Of a stretch of DNA of 64,000 nucleotides, positions 17,133-24,592 are shown one piece after another. The notes under the pieces were generated by a model, which saw only the letters and a list, made by a program, of their open reading frames with translations, searched no databases and was not told the DNA's origin. The DNA lies in contig NZ_CP043575.1 of the NCBI RefSeq assembly GCF_014076495.1, forward strand, positions 2,914,001 to 2,978,000, written 5' to 3'. The DNA is from Comamonas koreensis (lineage in GTDB: Bacteria > Pseudomonadota > Gammaproteobacteria > Burkholderiales > Burkholderiaceae_C). Position numbers and translations under genes: made by a program. The first letter of the stretch is position 1. Each line of letters starts with the position of its first letter.

Positions 17133-17897
17133 GAAAAATGCGCGCATCTCGTTGGAGTGCTTGGCATCATGAATAAATGGCGGCACTGACACCGCGAGCA
17201 GTAGCGCGGCCAGCGGCACCACACAGAAAAACCCGATGTAGCTGAAGCCAACTGCGCCCGTAATGCTTCCCAGCACGAACATGCCAATCAGACCAGCAGA
17301 GGCACGCATGCGCACCCAGTTATGCTGCACACGGTTTGTTGGAACCCTACAAGCAGTGCCACTACGCTTCCAAAAGAATAGCTTGCCCAATTCCATTCCC
17401 AGGTCCGTGAAGTTCCCAGTCATATGGGTTGTGCGAATGCTTCCACCAGAGGTCTTTGAGCCCACAGCGTTTTGAAGTCCCATCATGAATGAGAGCAGCA
17501 GAACCGTGATGGGAACAGCGAATGGCGTGTTCCAGGAGAGGGTGACAGCGCCCATCAGACCGAAGGGCAAGAGCATCAATGCCTCCAGCATTAGCGGCAG
17601 CGCGTAAACGCTGTAGAGATGCTTTTCTCGACCCCAGTTCACCAAAACAGCACAGACGGCTGCGCCGGTCATGAAGGACAAGATGGCGCCCAGCGCATTC
17701 AGAAGCATCTTCATGTTTTCCAGGACCAGGCCATCAGCTATCTGTGACGCGAATCCTGTCATGTGCGAGGTGTACATGTGCAGGACTAGAAAGCCACCCG
17801 CATTAACTGCACCAGCGTTGAAAGCCAGTAACCATCCAAGAGCCAAGTTGGTGGAATTTGCTCGATGTCGGTTTGTCAGGTGTCGAATTCTTCTCAT
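17118..17897 (-). CDS. YoaK/DUF1275 family membrane protein
   Basis: Inner-membrane protein of 259 residues with about six hydrophobic segments. The family pattern is visible as ALGWLLAFNAGAVNAGGFLVL, a conserved TSHMTGF (about 43-49) and a second IRTTHMTGNFTDLG, the two internal repeats that mark DUF1275. The start at 17897 (MRRIRHLTN) is preceded by AGGGAG, better than the longer frame. Function unknown; a transporter role has been suggested only from topology. It lies 63 bases after the ASCH gene and is probably prophage cargo. Confidence 0.85.
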   Translation of the reverse strand: MRRIRHLTNRHRANSTNLALGWLLAFNAGAVNAGGFLVLHMYTSHMTGFASQIADGLVLENMKMLLNALGAILSFMTGAAVCAVLVNWGREKHLYSVYALPLMLEALMLLPFGLMGAVTLSWNTPFAVPITVLLLSFMMGLQNAVGSKTSGGSIRTTHMTGNFTDLGMELGKLFFWKRSGTACRVPTNRVQHNWVRMRASAGLIGMFVLGSITGAVGFSYIGFFCVVPLAALLLAVSVPPFIHDAKHSNEMRAFFQKRW

Positions 17898-17960
17898 CAA
17901 AAATGCTCCCTGAACCAAGATGCCATATATGCCAGTGACCGACTCGGAAAAGTGACTTGG

Positions 17961-18242
17961 TCACGAAGGTTGCTTCACATCGATAGCATAGACCCGCACA
18001 GGTTTAGGGCCGAAGTGCGGGTGGATGATCGTCTTCACCATGAAGCCGCGCCAAGGAGTTATCAGGCACCGAGCAAGATCGTCGCGGGCGGGGTAGCCCG
18101 AGGTCAGGATGATCCGGTCATACGCGCGGTCCTCCAGGCGCTTGGCCCAGTATGGTGTGCACAAGCGGAATTCCTCGAGCTTGGTGCCGTCGCGTATGGC
18201 CTCGAAGTATTGGCGCTTGAGCGGTAAGTGCAGGGTGGTCAT
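17961..18242 (-). CDS. ASCH-domain protein
   Basis: Small protein (93 residues) beginning MTTLHLPLKRQYFEAIRDGTKLEEFR, the usual ASCH start in which a base or modified nucleoside is thought to bind, followed by YDRIILTSGYPARDD and a C-terminal hydrophobic strand. ASCH domains are PUA-like and are frequent in phages; some family members hydrolyse N4-acetylcytidine, but this one is untested. It precedes the YoaK gene on the same strand. Confidence 0.75.
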   Translation of the reverse strand: MTTLHLPLKRQYFEAIRDGTKLEEFRLCTPYWAKRLEDRAYDRIILTSGYPARDDLARCLITPWRGFMVKTIIHPHFGPKPVRVYAIDVKQPS

Positions 18243-18348
18243 GGTGCAACCTTGGTTAGGTTTCGTGTGTTTTCCAAAGGAATTTGCATAAAAGCAAAGA
18301 TGTAATTCGGGAGGGTGTACAGTGGATCAGTTCATGAAAGGTGCTGCT

Positions 18349-18750
18349 ATGTCCACTCCACTGAGTTTTTTCCTCTATTCAAGTCGGCTGGCACCTGACT
18401 GCGACCCCACTGAGGTGGGGAACATCGTGAAGGTGGCGCGTGAGTTCAACGCCTCGCACGGCATCACTGGCATTCTGGTTTTCGATGGTGAGCGCTTTAC
18501 GCAATATATTGAAGGGCCTGCGAGCGAGGTCGATGCGTTGGTGGCTAAGCTCCCCAAGGACAGCAGGCATACAGACTTCCTGCAGCTGAATGCAGGCGAC
18601 GACCTTGAAGAGCGCCGCTACGCGACATGGTCCATGGGGTACAGCGACGTTAGCCTTGACGAGCTGGACATCGATCTAATGGCCACAATTGATAGCGATG
18701 CTGCCTTGAACTTGTTCACTAAGGCTGTTGCTGAGATAGACCGTCTGTAG
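18349..18750 (+). CDS. Stand-alone BLUF-domain blue-light photoreceptor
   Basis: FAD-binding blue-light sensor of 133 residues. With the start at 18349, Tyr10 (FFLYSS), Asn34 (EFNASHGITG) and Gln52 (RFTQYIEG) reproduce the 24- and 42-residue spacings of the photoactive Tyr, Asn and Gln of AppA, and Trp94/Met96 (ATWSMGY) match the conserved Trp and Met. The domain fills residues 4-98, leaving a short C-terminal helical cap and no output domain, like PixD or BlrB. Such short proteins act by light-dependent partner binding. A GTG at 18322 with GGGAGG upstream is an alternative start. Its place inside a prophage remnant is unusual. Confidence 0.9.
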   Translation: MSTPLSFFLYSSRLAPDCDPTEVGNIVKVAREFNASHGITGILVFDGERFTQYIEGPASEVDALVAKLPKDSRHTDFLQLNAGDDLEERRYATWSMGYSDVSLDELDIDLMATIDSDAALNLFTKAVAEIDRL

Positions 18751-18763
18751 CCTTTCAACCTTC

Positions 18764-19234
18764 CTACTTGGCCTGGCCGGCAGCCATGGCGGCGTTGACA
18801 ATTTTTCTTGCGCTCTCGCGCATGTGCGATCTGCCTTCCTCTGGCATGTGCTCCCAGGGGTAATCCATCCGCTGGGCCATTACCTTTGCTGCGGCTTCAA
18901 AATCCAGTGCATCAGCGGGTTGAGCTTGGGGTGCCGACTCACTCGGCACCAAGCAGCGCAACAGGAGCTGGTCCGCATAGGCGTGAGCAAAATGGGCAGG
19001 CGGTTGATCAGGGGCTTCGGCTAGGCCAGCGCGCAGCTGGTCCAGCAGTGCCGGGATACGCTCGTCGCGCAGTTTCTGGAAGCGCAGGTACACATCGGCC
19101 GGCATGGCCTTACCCATGTATTCGAGGTGCAGTCGGTTTTTGCTGCTCTCCAGCTGCACCAGCTGCTCGATTAAATCCCAAGTTGCAGAGCAGGGTGCAG
19201 TCTTGAGGGGAACGGAAGGGGTGGTTTCAGACAT
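18764..19234 (-). CDS. Hypothetical phage protein
   Basis: 156-residue soluble protein that I do not recognise. It begins MSETTPSVPLKTAPCSATWD, has a predicted helical centre (LIEQLVQLESSKNRLHLEYM) and ends ESARKIVNAAMAAGQAK. GGAG lies 7 bases before the ATG. It lies downstream of the truncated methyltransferase on the same strand and resembles accessory early-region phage proteins in composition. Confidence 0.6.
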   Translation of the reverse strand: MSETTPSVPLKTAPCSATWDLIEQLVQLESSKNRLHLEYMGKAMPADVYLRFQKLRDERIPALLDQLRAGLAEAPDQPPAHFAHAYADQLLLRCLVPSESAPQAQPADALDFEAAAKVMAQRMDYPWEHMPEEGRSHMRESARKIVNAAMAAGQAK

Positions 19235-19295
19235 TGGGGCTCCAAAAGTGGAAATGCCCGCTCAAGGCGGGCAATGGTACGGGTGAAGCAGGCAG

Positions 19296-20110
19296 CTACC
19301 AAGCAGCTACTGGCAGAGAAAGTACGACGGCCATGGGTTTGACCCAAACTGGCTGGGCCGACAGCAGGAAGGTTTCTCCAGACCAAGCGAGCAAGAGCGT
19401 TTCGCCCATGACGTGCGCTATGGCTTCGCCGGCTGCGCTGGGCACCGCGTTGCCGATGCGCTCTCGCCAGGCCTGGTCGCTCAGACCATCCAGTTCCAGC
19501 TGCTCTTCAGGGTCTACCAGACTCTGCAGCGCTGCAAGCTCCAGAGTGGTGAATGGGCGGTGCCAGGTGCCGTCTTCGGCCACGATTCTGCAAACCAGCT
19601 TTTCAGCAGGCGCTGGCATGGGCCGTGGATCCGCGACCGACCAGCGGCCGTTGTCGTGACAAGCTGATCCGCTGACTGCGCCGGCGGACGTGGCCCAGGG
19701 CACTACGCCATAGTGCCCACCAGTGAGATATGCTGCACGGTCGGCATCCATGCCTGAGCGTGGATCTGCCACTGCGTATGCGCCTTCGCCCGAGGTGCTG
19801 CCTGCAATCACTGTCCGGGTCGGCCCTGTCCATTCAGTCACATGGCACTTCCCATGCAACAGGGTGGGATCGCTACCGCCGCGCGGGTCCGCCACCGCCT
19901 GGCCGCTGCCGTGGGCACTGGTTACTGCCATAGCAGCTTTGTCCCAGCGGACGATGCGAAATTCGTTGCTGTGCTTTGCAGGGCCATAGTGTCGGGGATC
20001 GGCAACGCTGTATGCGCCCTGGCCAGGCCCTTGCTGGCCAGCTACTGTGCCGGTGCTGCCATTCCAGCGGCGCACGCCGTAGGCCTGGCCATCCTTCCAC
20101 AGCGAAGACT
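19296..20110 (-). pseudogene. C-terminal part of a phage DNA cytosine methyltransferase
   Basis: About 270 residues from the target-recognition and C-terminal part of a C5-cytosine methyltransferase. Four repeats of the form RWDGP-TVTG...AVADPR (for example GAYSVADPR, GQAVADPR, GAYAVADPR) are typical of large phage enzymes. The final motif RIGNAVPSAAGEAIAHVMGE corresponds to motifs IX/X. The catalytic PC motif, SAM-binding motif I and the rest of the N-terminal half are missing: the frame runs directly into the opposite-strand endolysin remnant at about 20110. It cannot be active alone. The downstream hypothetical gene is in the same orientation. Confidence 0.8.
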
Positions 20111-20124
20111 GCTCAAAGCGCCAC

Positions 20125-20424
20125 AAGAGCAAGGACGAAGCCATGTTCCGGGCCAGCCTGCCAGGGGTGAAGCTCACCCAGGGCGAATATGACCTCTACA
20201 TGGACTTCACCTACCAGTTCGGCATCACAAACTGGCGCACGAGCTCGATGCGGCGCAACCTGCTGAACGGTGAATACCTGCAGGCCTGCAACGCGCTGCC
20301 CGCCTGGCGGAAGCAAGCGGGCCGGGATTGTTCGCTGCCGCAGAACTGGGGCCCGAAAGGCTGCAAGGGCGTGTGGACCCGGCAGCTAGAAAGGCAAGCC
20401 AAATGCTTAGCAGAACAGGGGTAA
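20125..20424 (+). pseudogene. C-terminal part of a phage endolysin (lysozyme)
   Basis: About 100 residues of a T4/P21-type glycoside hydrolase family 24 endolysin: FRASLPGVKLTQGEYDLYMDF, FGITNWRTSSMRRNLLNGEY and a Cys-containing C-terminus with NWGPKGCKGVWTRQLERQAKCL. The catalytic Glu and the N-terminal SAR or signal region are missing. Sequence upstream of about 20125 belongs to the opposite-strand methyltransferase. The first ATG left is at 20143. The stop at 20424 is 2 bases before the spanin start, the normal lysis-cassette spacing. Confidence 0.82.
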
Positions 20425-20426
20425 AC

Positions 20427-20960
20427 ATGGTCTACACACATGCTGCTGCTCTCTTGCTTGGGATGGCCCTGGCCGCCATTGGCACTTGGAATGTGCAGGC
20501 CTGGCGTGTGGGCGCGCAGATTGAATCAATCCGCTCCGAGCAAGCAAAAGAAGAATCCACCAGGTCAAATGCGGCGCTGGTGGAAAACACGAAAACTTCG
20601 ATCAAGGAAAGCAAGCATGCCCAAGACACAATCTACAACGCCGACCGACTGGCGAATCTCAAGACGGGCATTGATGTTGATGTGCGCGCTGAGCTTGCCC
20701 GTGCTGAGCGCCTGCACCGCGACACCGCCAGTCGAAGTGCCACTTATCGCGCGCAAGCCCAAGCCGACGCAGCTGCCCGCAGCGATCTCGCAGATAAAGC
20801 GGCAGCCCTCGACCGCCAGCTTGCAGAAGGCCTCGGTGTGGTCGCAATCCTCGGGAGCGACCTTAGACGAAGAGACTCCGAAGTAGCCGCGCTGCGTGAC
20901 CAGGTGAACATCGAGCGCCGGCTGAGCGGTGACGACAGCGGCCAAGCTTGCAGCCGGTAA
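20427..20960 (+). CDS. Rz-like i-spanin (DUF2514-type lysis protein)
   Basis: 177-residue protein with one N-terminal transmembrane helix (HAAALLLGMALAAIGTWNVQAW, residues 4-25) and a long charged helical periplasmic part likely to form a coiled coil (QIESIRSEQAKEEST..., AARSDLADKAAALDRQLAEG). This is the layout of an inner-membrane spanin subunit, needed to fuse inner and outer membranes in the last step of lysis. The ATG at 20427 follows the endolysin stop by two bases. An Rz1-like lipoprotein is encoded inside it in another frame. Confidence 0.75.
   Translation: MVYTHAAALLLGMALAAIGTWNVQAWRVGAQIESIRSEQAKEESTRSNAALVENTKTSIKESKHAQDTIYNADRLANLKTGIDVDVRAELARAERLHRDTASRSATYRAQAQADAAARSDLADKAAALDRQLAEGLGVVAILGSDLRRRDSEVAALRDQVNIERRLSGDDSGQACSR
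20674..20886 (+). CDS. Embedded Rz1-like o-spanin lipoprotein
   Basis: A 70-residue frame nested within the i-spanin gene (shifted by one base). It begins MLMCALSLPVLSAC and has a lipobox LSAC with the lipidated Cys at position 14, followed by a Pro-rich stretch (TPPVEVPLIARKPKPTQLP). Nested Rz1 genes with this design are well known in lambda-like phages, where the lipoprotein pairs with Rz. The true start may be an in-frame ATG at 20617, giving a longer basic n-region. Confidence 0.65.
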   Translation: MLMCALSLPVLSACTATPPVEVPLIARKPKPTQLPAAISQIKRQPSTASLQKASVWSQSSGATLDEETPK

Positions 20961-21118
20961 ACACGGTCCACATTGCGACAATCCAATTCCAATGAGTTGT
21001 GGATAGCGCAGCTCTATGCTCGGGACACCTCTAACAAAAAAAATAGAGAAACAGTTGTTTGTAAATGTTAAAAATACTAAACTGATAACTTATTCCAATT
21101 TTTAACTGAGGCGTTCGT
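20961..21118. other. AT-rich spacer before the IPTL-CTERM gene
   Basis: 158 bases, strongly AT-rich from about 21030 (runs AAAAAAAATAG, AAATGTTAAAAATAC). It probably contains the promoter of the IPTL-CTERM gene, but no clear -35/-10 pair stands out. CTGAGG just before the ATG at 21119 is the likely ribosome site. Confidence 0.45.
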
Positions 21119-22390
21119 ATGTATCTCTATCAACGCGGGACATTTCTGGGCTTGTCGATGTTATGCATGGCCGCAGCAAATGCTGCCACTCCTACTTACA
21201 ACCCTGTAGGTGTGCAGCAAAACGTTGCCGTGCAAACGGTGACAGATGGCGGGTGGTCGGAGTGTTACAAAGAAACATTTGACAAAAACGGGAAATCTAT
21301 AGAAGAAATATCCACGGCTTGCGGTGGCAAGCAATTGATGATGGCCTGTCGCGCCACCGGGACCAACAGCCTGCAGGTGTTGGCCCAAGCTCCCAAAATC
21401 GACGTGATGACGGATACGGGAACAGCCTTTGCTATCACCCACCAAGCCAATGGAGTCGCATGGTATTTCAATTCGAGCTATTCTTGGGGTTTTGCTGCGG
21501 AAGGGCAGGCTGTAAGCAGATCAAGTTGTGACACACAAAATTCTTCGGGTGAAGGAAGTGCTACTCGCATGTGTGTTCATACCAATCAAGGCAATTTGAG
21601 CGGGGGCTGGAGATGCGGCGGGGCTACTGGGCTGAATGAAAGTTCAGCTTTTGAGCGCGTTTTTTATACCGCCAACGTCACAAGCCCGGACCCTGTTCCG
21701 TCCGTGAGTGTTTCAAATGTTGCGGATCGATCGCTGACTGTCACTTGGACTGCTGCTAGTGATAACGGCTCCCCCATCACTAAGTACACCGTGACAGGCG
21801 TTCCTGGCGGCTCATGCACAACCGAGATCGTGGCCCCTGCCACCGAGCCAGCAACTTCTTGCACGATCACCGGCTTGACCAATGGTACGCCCTACAAGTT
21901 CACGGTCGTGGCAACCAACGCAATTGGTGACAGCGCTCCGTCACCCGAAAGTGCAGAAGCTATTCCACTCGCAGACGTGATGTTTGTGGGTGCAGGTCCA
22001 AACATCACGCTCGCAGGCGGTGTTGTTGCAGCGGCATATTCTCAACCTCTGCAGCTAACAGGCGGCCTGCCTCCATACACCTTCTCCGTGACGGGCGAGC
22101 TGCCACCTGGGCTGGCTCTCGACACGGCAACCGGCATCATTTCCGGGACGCCCACGACCACTGGCACTTACAGCTTCTCGGTCATGGCCATGGATAGCGC
22201 GGTGCAACCAACACTCGCGGCCAAGGCAGTTCATGTCGCAGAACAAACCTTCACCATCGTGATCACTGCTGCACCAGTGGTTCAAGCTACCCCGACACCA
22301 GTACCCGCCCTGGGCGGCGTTGGCATGCTGCTGCTCTCCGGGGTCGTAGCCGGATCCATAGGCTTCATGCGCCGACGGAAATCCAGCTGA
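21119..22390 (+). CDS. Secreted IPTL-CTERM protein with Fn3 and Ig-like domains
   Basis: 423-residue exported protein. A signal peptide ends at about residue 22 (MCMAAANAATPT). Residues 30-190 are Cys-containing and unrecognised. A fibronectin type III domain spans about 193-288 (SLTVTWTAASDNGSPITKYTV, GTPYKFTVVATNAIGDSAPS) and a putative Ig (He_PIG-like) domain about 300-385 (LPPYTFSVTGELPPGLALD, GTYSFSVMAMDS). The C-terminus has VPALGG, a hydrophobic helix and RRRKSS, the three-part signal of the IPTL-CTERM class, recognised by archaeosortase/exosortase-like systems. It sits in the prophage as probable cargo and has two terminators after it. Confidence 0.8.
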   Translation: MYLYQRGTFLGLSMLCMAAANAATPTYNPVGVQQNVAVQTVTDGGWSECYKETFDKNGKSIEEISTACGGKQLMMACRATGTNSLQVLAQAPKIDVMTDTGTAFAITHQANGVAWYFNSSYSWGFAAEGQAVSRSSCDTQNSSGEGSATRMCVHTNQGNLSGGWRCGGATGLNESSAFERVFYTANVTSPDPVPSVSVSNVADRSLTVTWTAASDNGSPITKYTVTGVPGGSCTTEIVAPATEPATSCTITGLTNGTPYKFTVVATNAIGDSAPSPESAEAIPLADVMFVGAGPNITLAGGVVAAAYSQPLQLTGGLPPYTFSVTGELPPGLALDTATGIISGTPTTTGTYSFSVMAMDSAVQPTLAAKAVHVAEQTFTIVITAAPVVQATPTPVPALGGVGMLLLSGVVAGSIGFMRRRKSS

Positions 22391-22396
22391 TCCGTG

Positions 22397-22419
22397 AACC
22401 CTCTTCGGAGGGTTTTTTG
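22397..22419 (+). terminator. Intrinsic terminator after the IPTL-CTERM gene
   Basis: AACCCTC, loop TTCG, GAGGGTT, then TTTT. A UUCG-type tetraloop, 7 bases after the stop. Confidence 0.85.
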
Positions 22420-22467
22420 ACATTTGAATAACTGTCGCGTGACGAATGGTTGAAAGCACACGGCGAG

Positions 22468-22510
22468 AGCCTCCCCGGCGCCACTACGGCACTGGGGAGG
22501 CTATTTTTTC
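22468..22510 (+). terminator. Second terminator-like hairpin
   Basis: AGCCTCCCC (22468-22476) pairs with GGGGAGGCT (22494-22502), followed by ATTTTTTC. Confidence 0.7.
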
Positions 22511-22563
22511 TAACGTGTTTTCAAGTCAGTAGATGCCAAACATAAACATGGCCCCATGTGACG

Positions 22564-23323
22564 TTAAAACCAAGTAATTTGAATATTATCGAATTCCAAT
22601 GTCCAGGCTTGGGACATGTTATTAGCAAAGACGAGGCCGAAGCTGAAGCCGCTAAGCCTGTTGTTAATAAGTGAATTCTCTTGGTTAATTGTGTCTTGGA
22701 TTGCAATATTTGCCACCAACTGCCCACTTGGGTTTTTGATTTGATAGGCAAACCAGTTTTTGTCGGCCACATGAATGAATACATCGTACCAAACATTATC
22801 TAGTAGCGGACTACCGCAGTTGGCGCCACCCCAGACGTAGTTGGTCGCATTACCGCTCGCTGGATCTATGAACCAGGTCTCAGGCTGGCTTGTTACGCCA
22901 CTAGGGCAGGGATTAGCTGTTGCACTTAGACCACCTACGATCAAGCCCTTGCCTCGGTTGTACCATCCCGTGCTTTCAGCTCTTGCCATTGCAAAAAAGT
23001 GCGCTCCAGGATTTGATGTAAATGTGCCGACAGTTCTGAAACGGAACTTCAATTCTTGCGTTGAAGCTCCAGCTGGCTTTTCAGTTGCAAAAGTGTGATG
23101 CAAAAATCCAGAATTTGCCCTGGAAATTCGATGAGCTGGTAAAGTTTGTATGCCCCAAGAATAGGTTTCCCGAACTCGATCTACAGGGGTGCCATTGACA
23201 ATAGCTCTGGAAAATGTGACTTTCGTCGGGTATTCTGGTTTGACTTGAGCGTTTACGCATTATGAATGCAAAAGCCATGCTAAATGGCACTGCCAACTTC
23301 AAAAATGACTTTTTAAAATTCAT
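22564..23323 (-). pseudogene. Secreted protein gene split by a frameshift
   Basis: A signal peptide MNFKKSFLKLAVPFSMAFAF starts at 23323 with GGAGAG just upstream. After about 20 codons the frame shifts: the coding sequence continues in another frame as VNAQVKPEYPTKVTFSRAIVNGTPVD and then runs to the stop at 22564. One extra base in TTCATAATGCGTA (about 23258-23270) accounts for the break. The mature part of about 230 residues is rich in aromatic strands (FRFRTVGTF, WYDVFIHVADKNWFAYQI, GFSFGLVFANN, LEFDNIQITW), which suggests a concanavalin-like jelly roll, but I recognise no family. AT-rich, unlike the host genes. Confidence 0.65.
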
Positions 23324-23478
23324 TCTTCTCTCTCCAATAATTTGTATCGAAGCAGCCAGCGTACATCGCATGCAATCATGCGTCAATAAAAGCGAGAACG
23401 AGGCCCGGTGCGCGAAAATCGATTTCGGATGACATCGGCCAGATCCCGGCCCCTGTACCTTGGCGCCAAGAGGCTCCA

Positions 23479-24285
23479 ATGTGCAATCGCTACCACTCAC
23501 CAGACGAAGGCTATATACAGCAGTACTGGCGGCTGAACCCCCGGCAGCTGGGCCTGGGTGCCCGCGATGTGTTCCCGCGATCACCCGGTGGATTCATCCG
23601 GCGCGCCGTGGATGATCCTGGCTACAGCAAAGAGCTTGCCGTGGGGAGATGGGGCCTGATCCCTTGGTTCAGCAAGACGCCTGACATCAAGTACAGCACC
23701 AACAACGCCCGTGCCGAGGAGGTGGCGGACAAGGCCAGCTTCAAAGACCCGTGGAAACGCGGCCAGCGCTGCATCATCCCGGCGACCACCTTTGATGAGC
23801 CGAACTGGGAGAGCGGGAAAAATGTGTGGTGGCGGTTTGCCCGGGCTGATGTCGACCCGTGGGGCCTGGCGGGGCTGTGGAATACTTGGAAGGATCCGGC
23901 AACCGGCGAGCTGATCGAGAGCTACACCATGCTCACGCTCAACGCAGATGAGCACCCGCTGATGAGCCGCATGCACAAGCCAGACCCGAAGCTCACTCTC
24001 GACAAGCAAGAAAAGCGGAGCGTGATACCTATCGAGCTGGCTGATGTGGACCAGTGGCTTGAAGGATCAATCAAGGACGCCAAGGCGCTGCTGACGTTGG
24101 CACCGGTCGAGGTGTTTGCGGCTGGGCCCGCGCCTAACCCTCGACATCCTCCGCAATCCACTGGTGGATCGTTTGATATGCCTGCCCTGGCATGTCGAGT
24201 AGGTGAGGGTGACTGGCCTGCAGGTACTCAGAGAACAGATGGATCTGCTTTCCCGAGTCGTAATACGGGAACCAGCCGTCGCTAA
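23479..24285 (+). CDS. SRAP (YedK/HMCES-like) abasic-site protein
   Basis: SOS-response-associated peptidase-like protein, which crosslinks to abasic sites in single-stranded DNA through Cys2. Key residues are visible: Cys2 in MCNRY, Asn75 in YSTNNARAEE, Glu107 in TFDEPNW and a probable catalytic His159 in NADEHPLMSRMHKP. The family core ends at about residue 215 (APVEVFAAGPAP). The remaining 50 residues look unlike the family and coincide with an opposite-strand gene, so the native stop may have been lost. Phages of this group commonly carry SRAP proteins. Confidence 0.85.
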   Translation: MCNRYHSPDEGYIQQYWRLNPRQLGLGARDVFPRSPGGFIRRAVDDPGYSKELAVGRWGLIPWFSKTPDIKYSTNNARAEEVADKASFKDPWKRGQRCIIPATTFDEPNWESGKNVWWRFARADVDPWGLAGLWNTWKDPATGELIESYTMLTLNADEHPLMSRMHKPDPKLTLDKQEKRSVIPIELADVDQWLEGSIKDAKALLTLAPVEVFAAGPAPNPRHPPQSTGGSFDMPALACRVGEGDWPAGTQRTDGSAFPSRNTGTSRR

Positions 24286-24355
24286 GGTCGCGCATGTTCT
24301 GGCGCCAGGGCCGCCAAAGACCAATGACTACACCGCGGCGTTCAGAAAGGGACAT
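24134..24355 (-). CDS. Hypothetical phage protein
   Basis: 73-residue protein starting MSLSERRGVVIGLWRPWRQN with GGAG 6 bases before the ATG at 24355. Aromatic-rich (WFPYYDSGKQIHLFSEYL) and ending QTIHQWIAEDVEG. Its start overlaps the end of the preceding small gene by 14 bases, and its 3' end overlaps the convergent SRAP gene tail. Unrecognised; the coding call rests on codon use, ribosome site and gene overlap. Confidence 0.6.
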   Translation of the reverse strand: MSLSERRGVVIGLWRPWRQNMRDLSDGWFPYYDSGKQIHLFSEYLQASHPHLLDMPGQAYQTIHQWIAEDVEG

Positions 24356-24545
24356 CTGGCTCCAAGCTTTCATAAAGGGCCACTGCATCAGAAGACAGTG
24401 GCGTGCTGTGCAAGATCATAGTGCCCAAGACCGGCATAGCCTCTGGGAAGTCTGGCTTGATGCCATCCCATCGCTCGTGCTCGGTGGTCTGCAGCCACCC
24501 CTGGCCGTTCTTGATGTGCCAGCGCCAGTATCTTGATTGATCCAT
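24342..24545 (-). CDS. Hypothetical phage protein
   Basis: 67-residue protein MDQSRYWRWHIKNGQGWLQT... with a strong ribosome site (TTGGAGG) 6 bases before the ATG. Trp-rich, no signal or membrane segment. First gene of a two-gene minus-strand unit; divergent from the 24593 gene across a LexA-box-like palindrome. Confidence 0.6.
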   Translation of the reverse strand: MDQSRYWRWHIKNGQGWLQTTEHERWDGIKPDFPEAMPVLGTMILHSTPLSSDAVALYESLEPDVPF

Positions 24546-24561
24546 AGACACCTCCAAAAGA

Positions 24562-24577
24562 CTATATATTTATACAG
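24562..24577. promoter_or_regulatory. LexA-box-like palindrome between divergent genes
   Basis: CTATATATTTATACAG matches the SOS consensus CTGTATATATATACAG at 14 of 16 positions. The left half has CTAT instead of CTGT. It is 17 bases from the start at 24545 and 15 bases from the start at 24593, so a repressor here could control both genes. Confidence 0.4.
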
Positions 24578-24592
24578 TAAATGGAGCGAGCA

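Noticed and set aside
20110..20177. N-terminal residues of the methyltransferase frame (from 20177)
   Set aside because: They are antisense of the endolysin remnant, so not native methyltransferase sequence.
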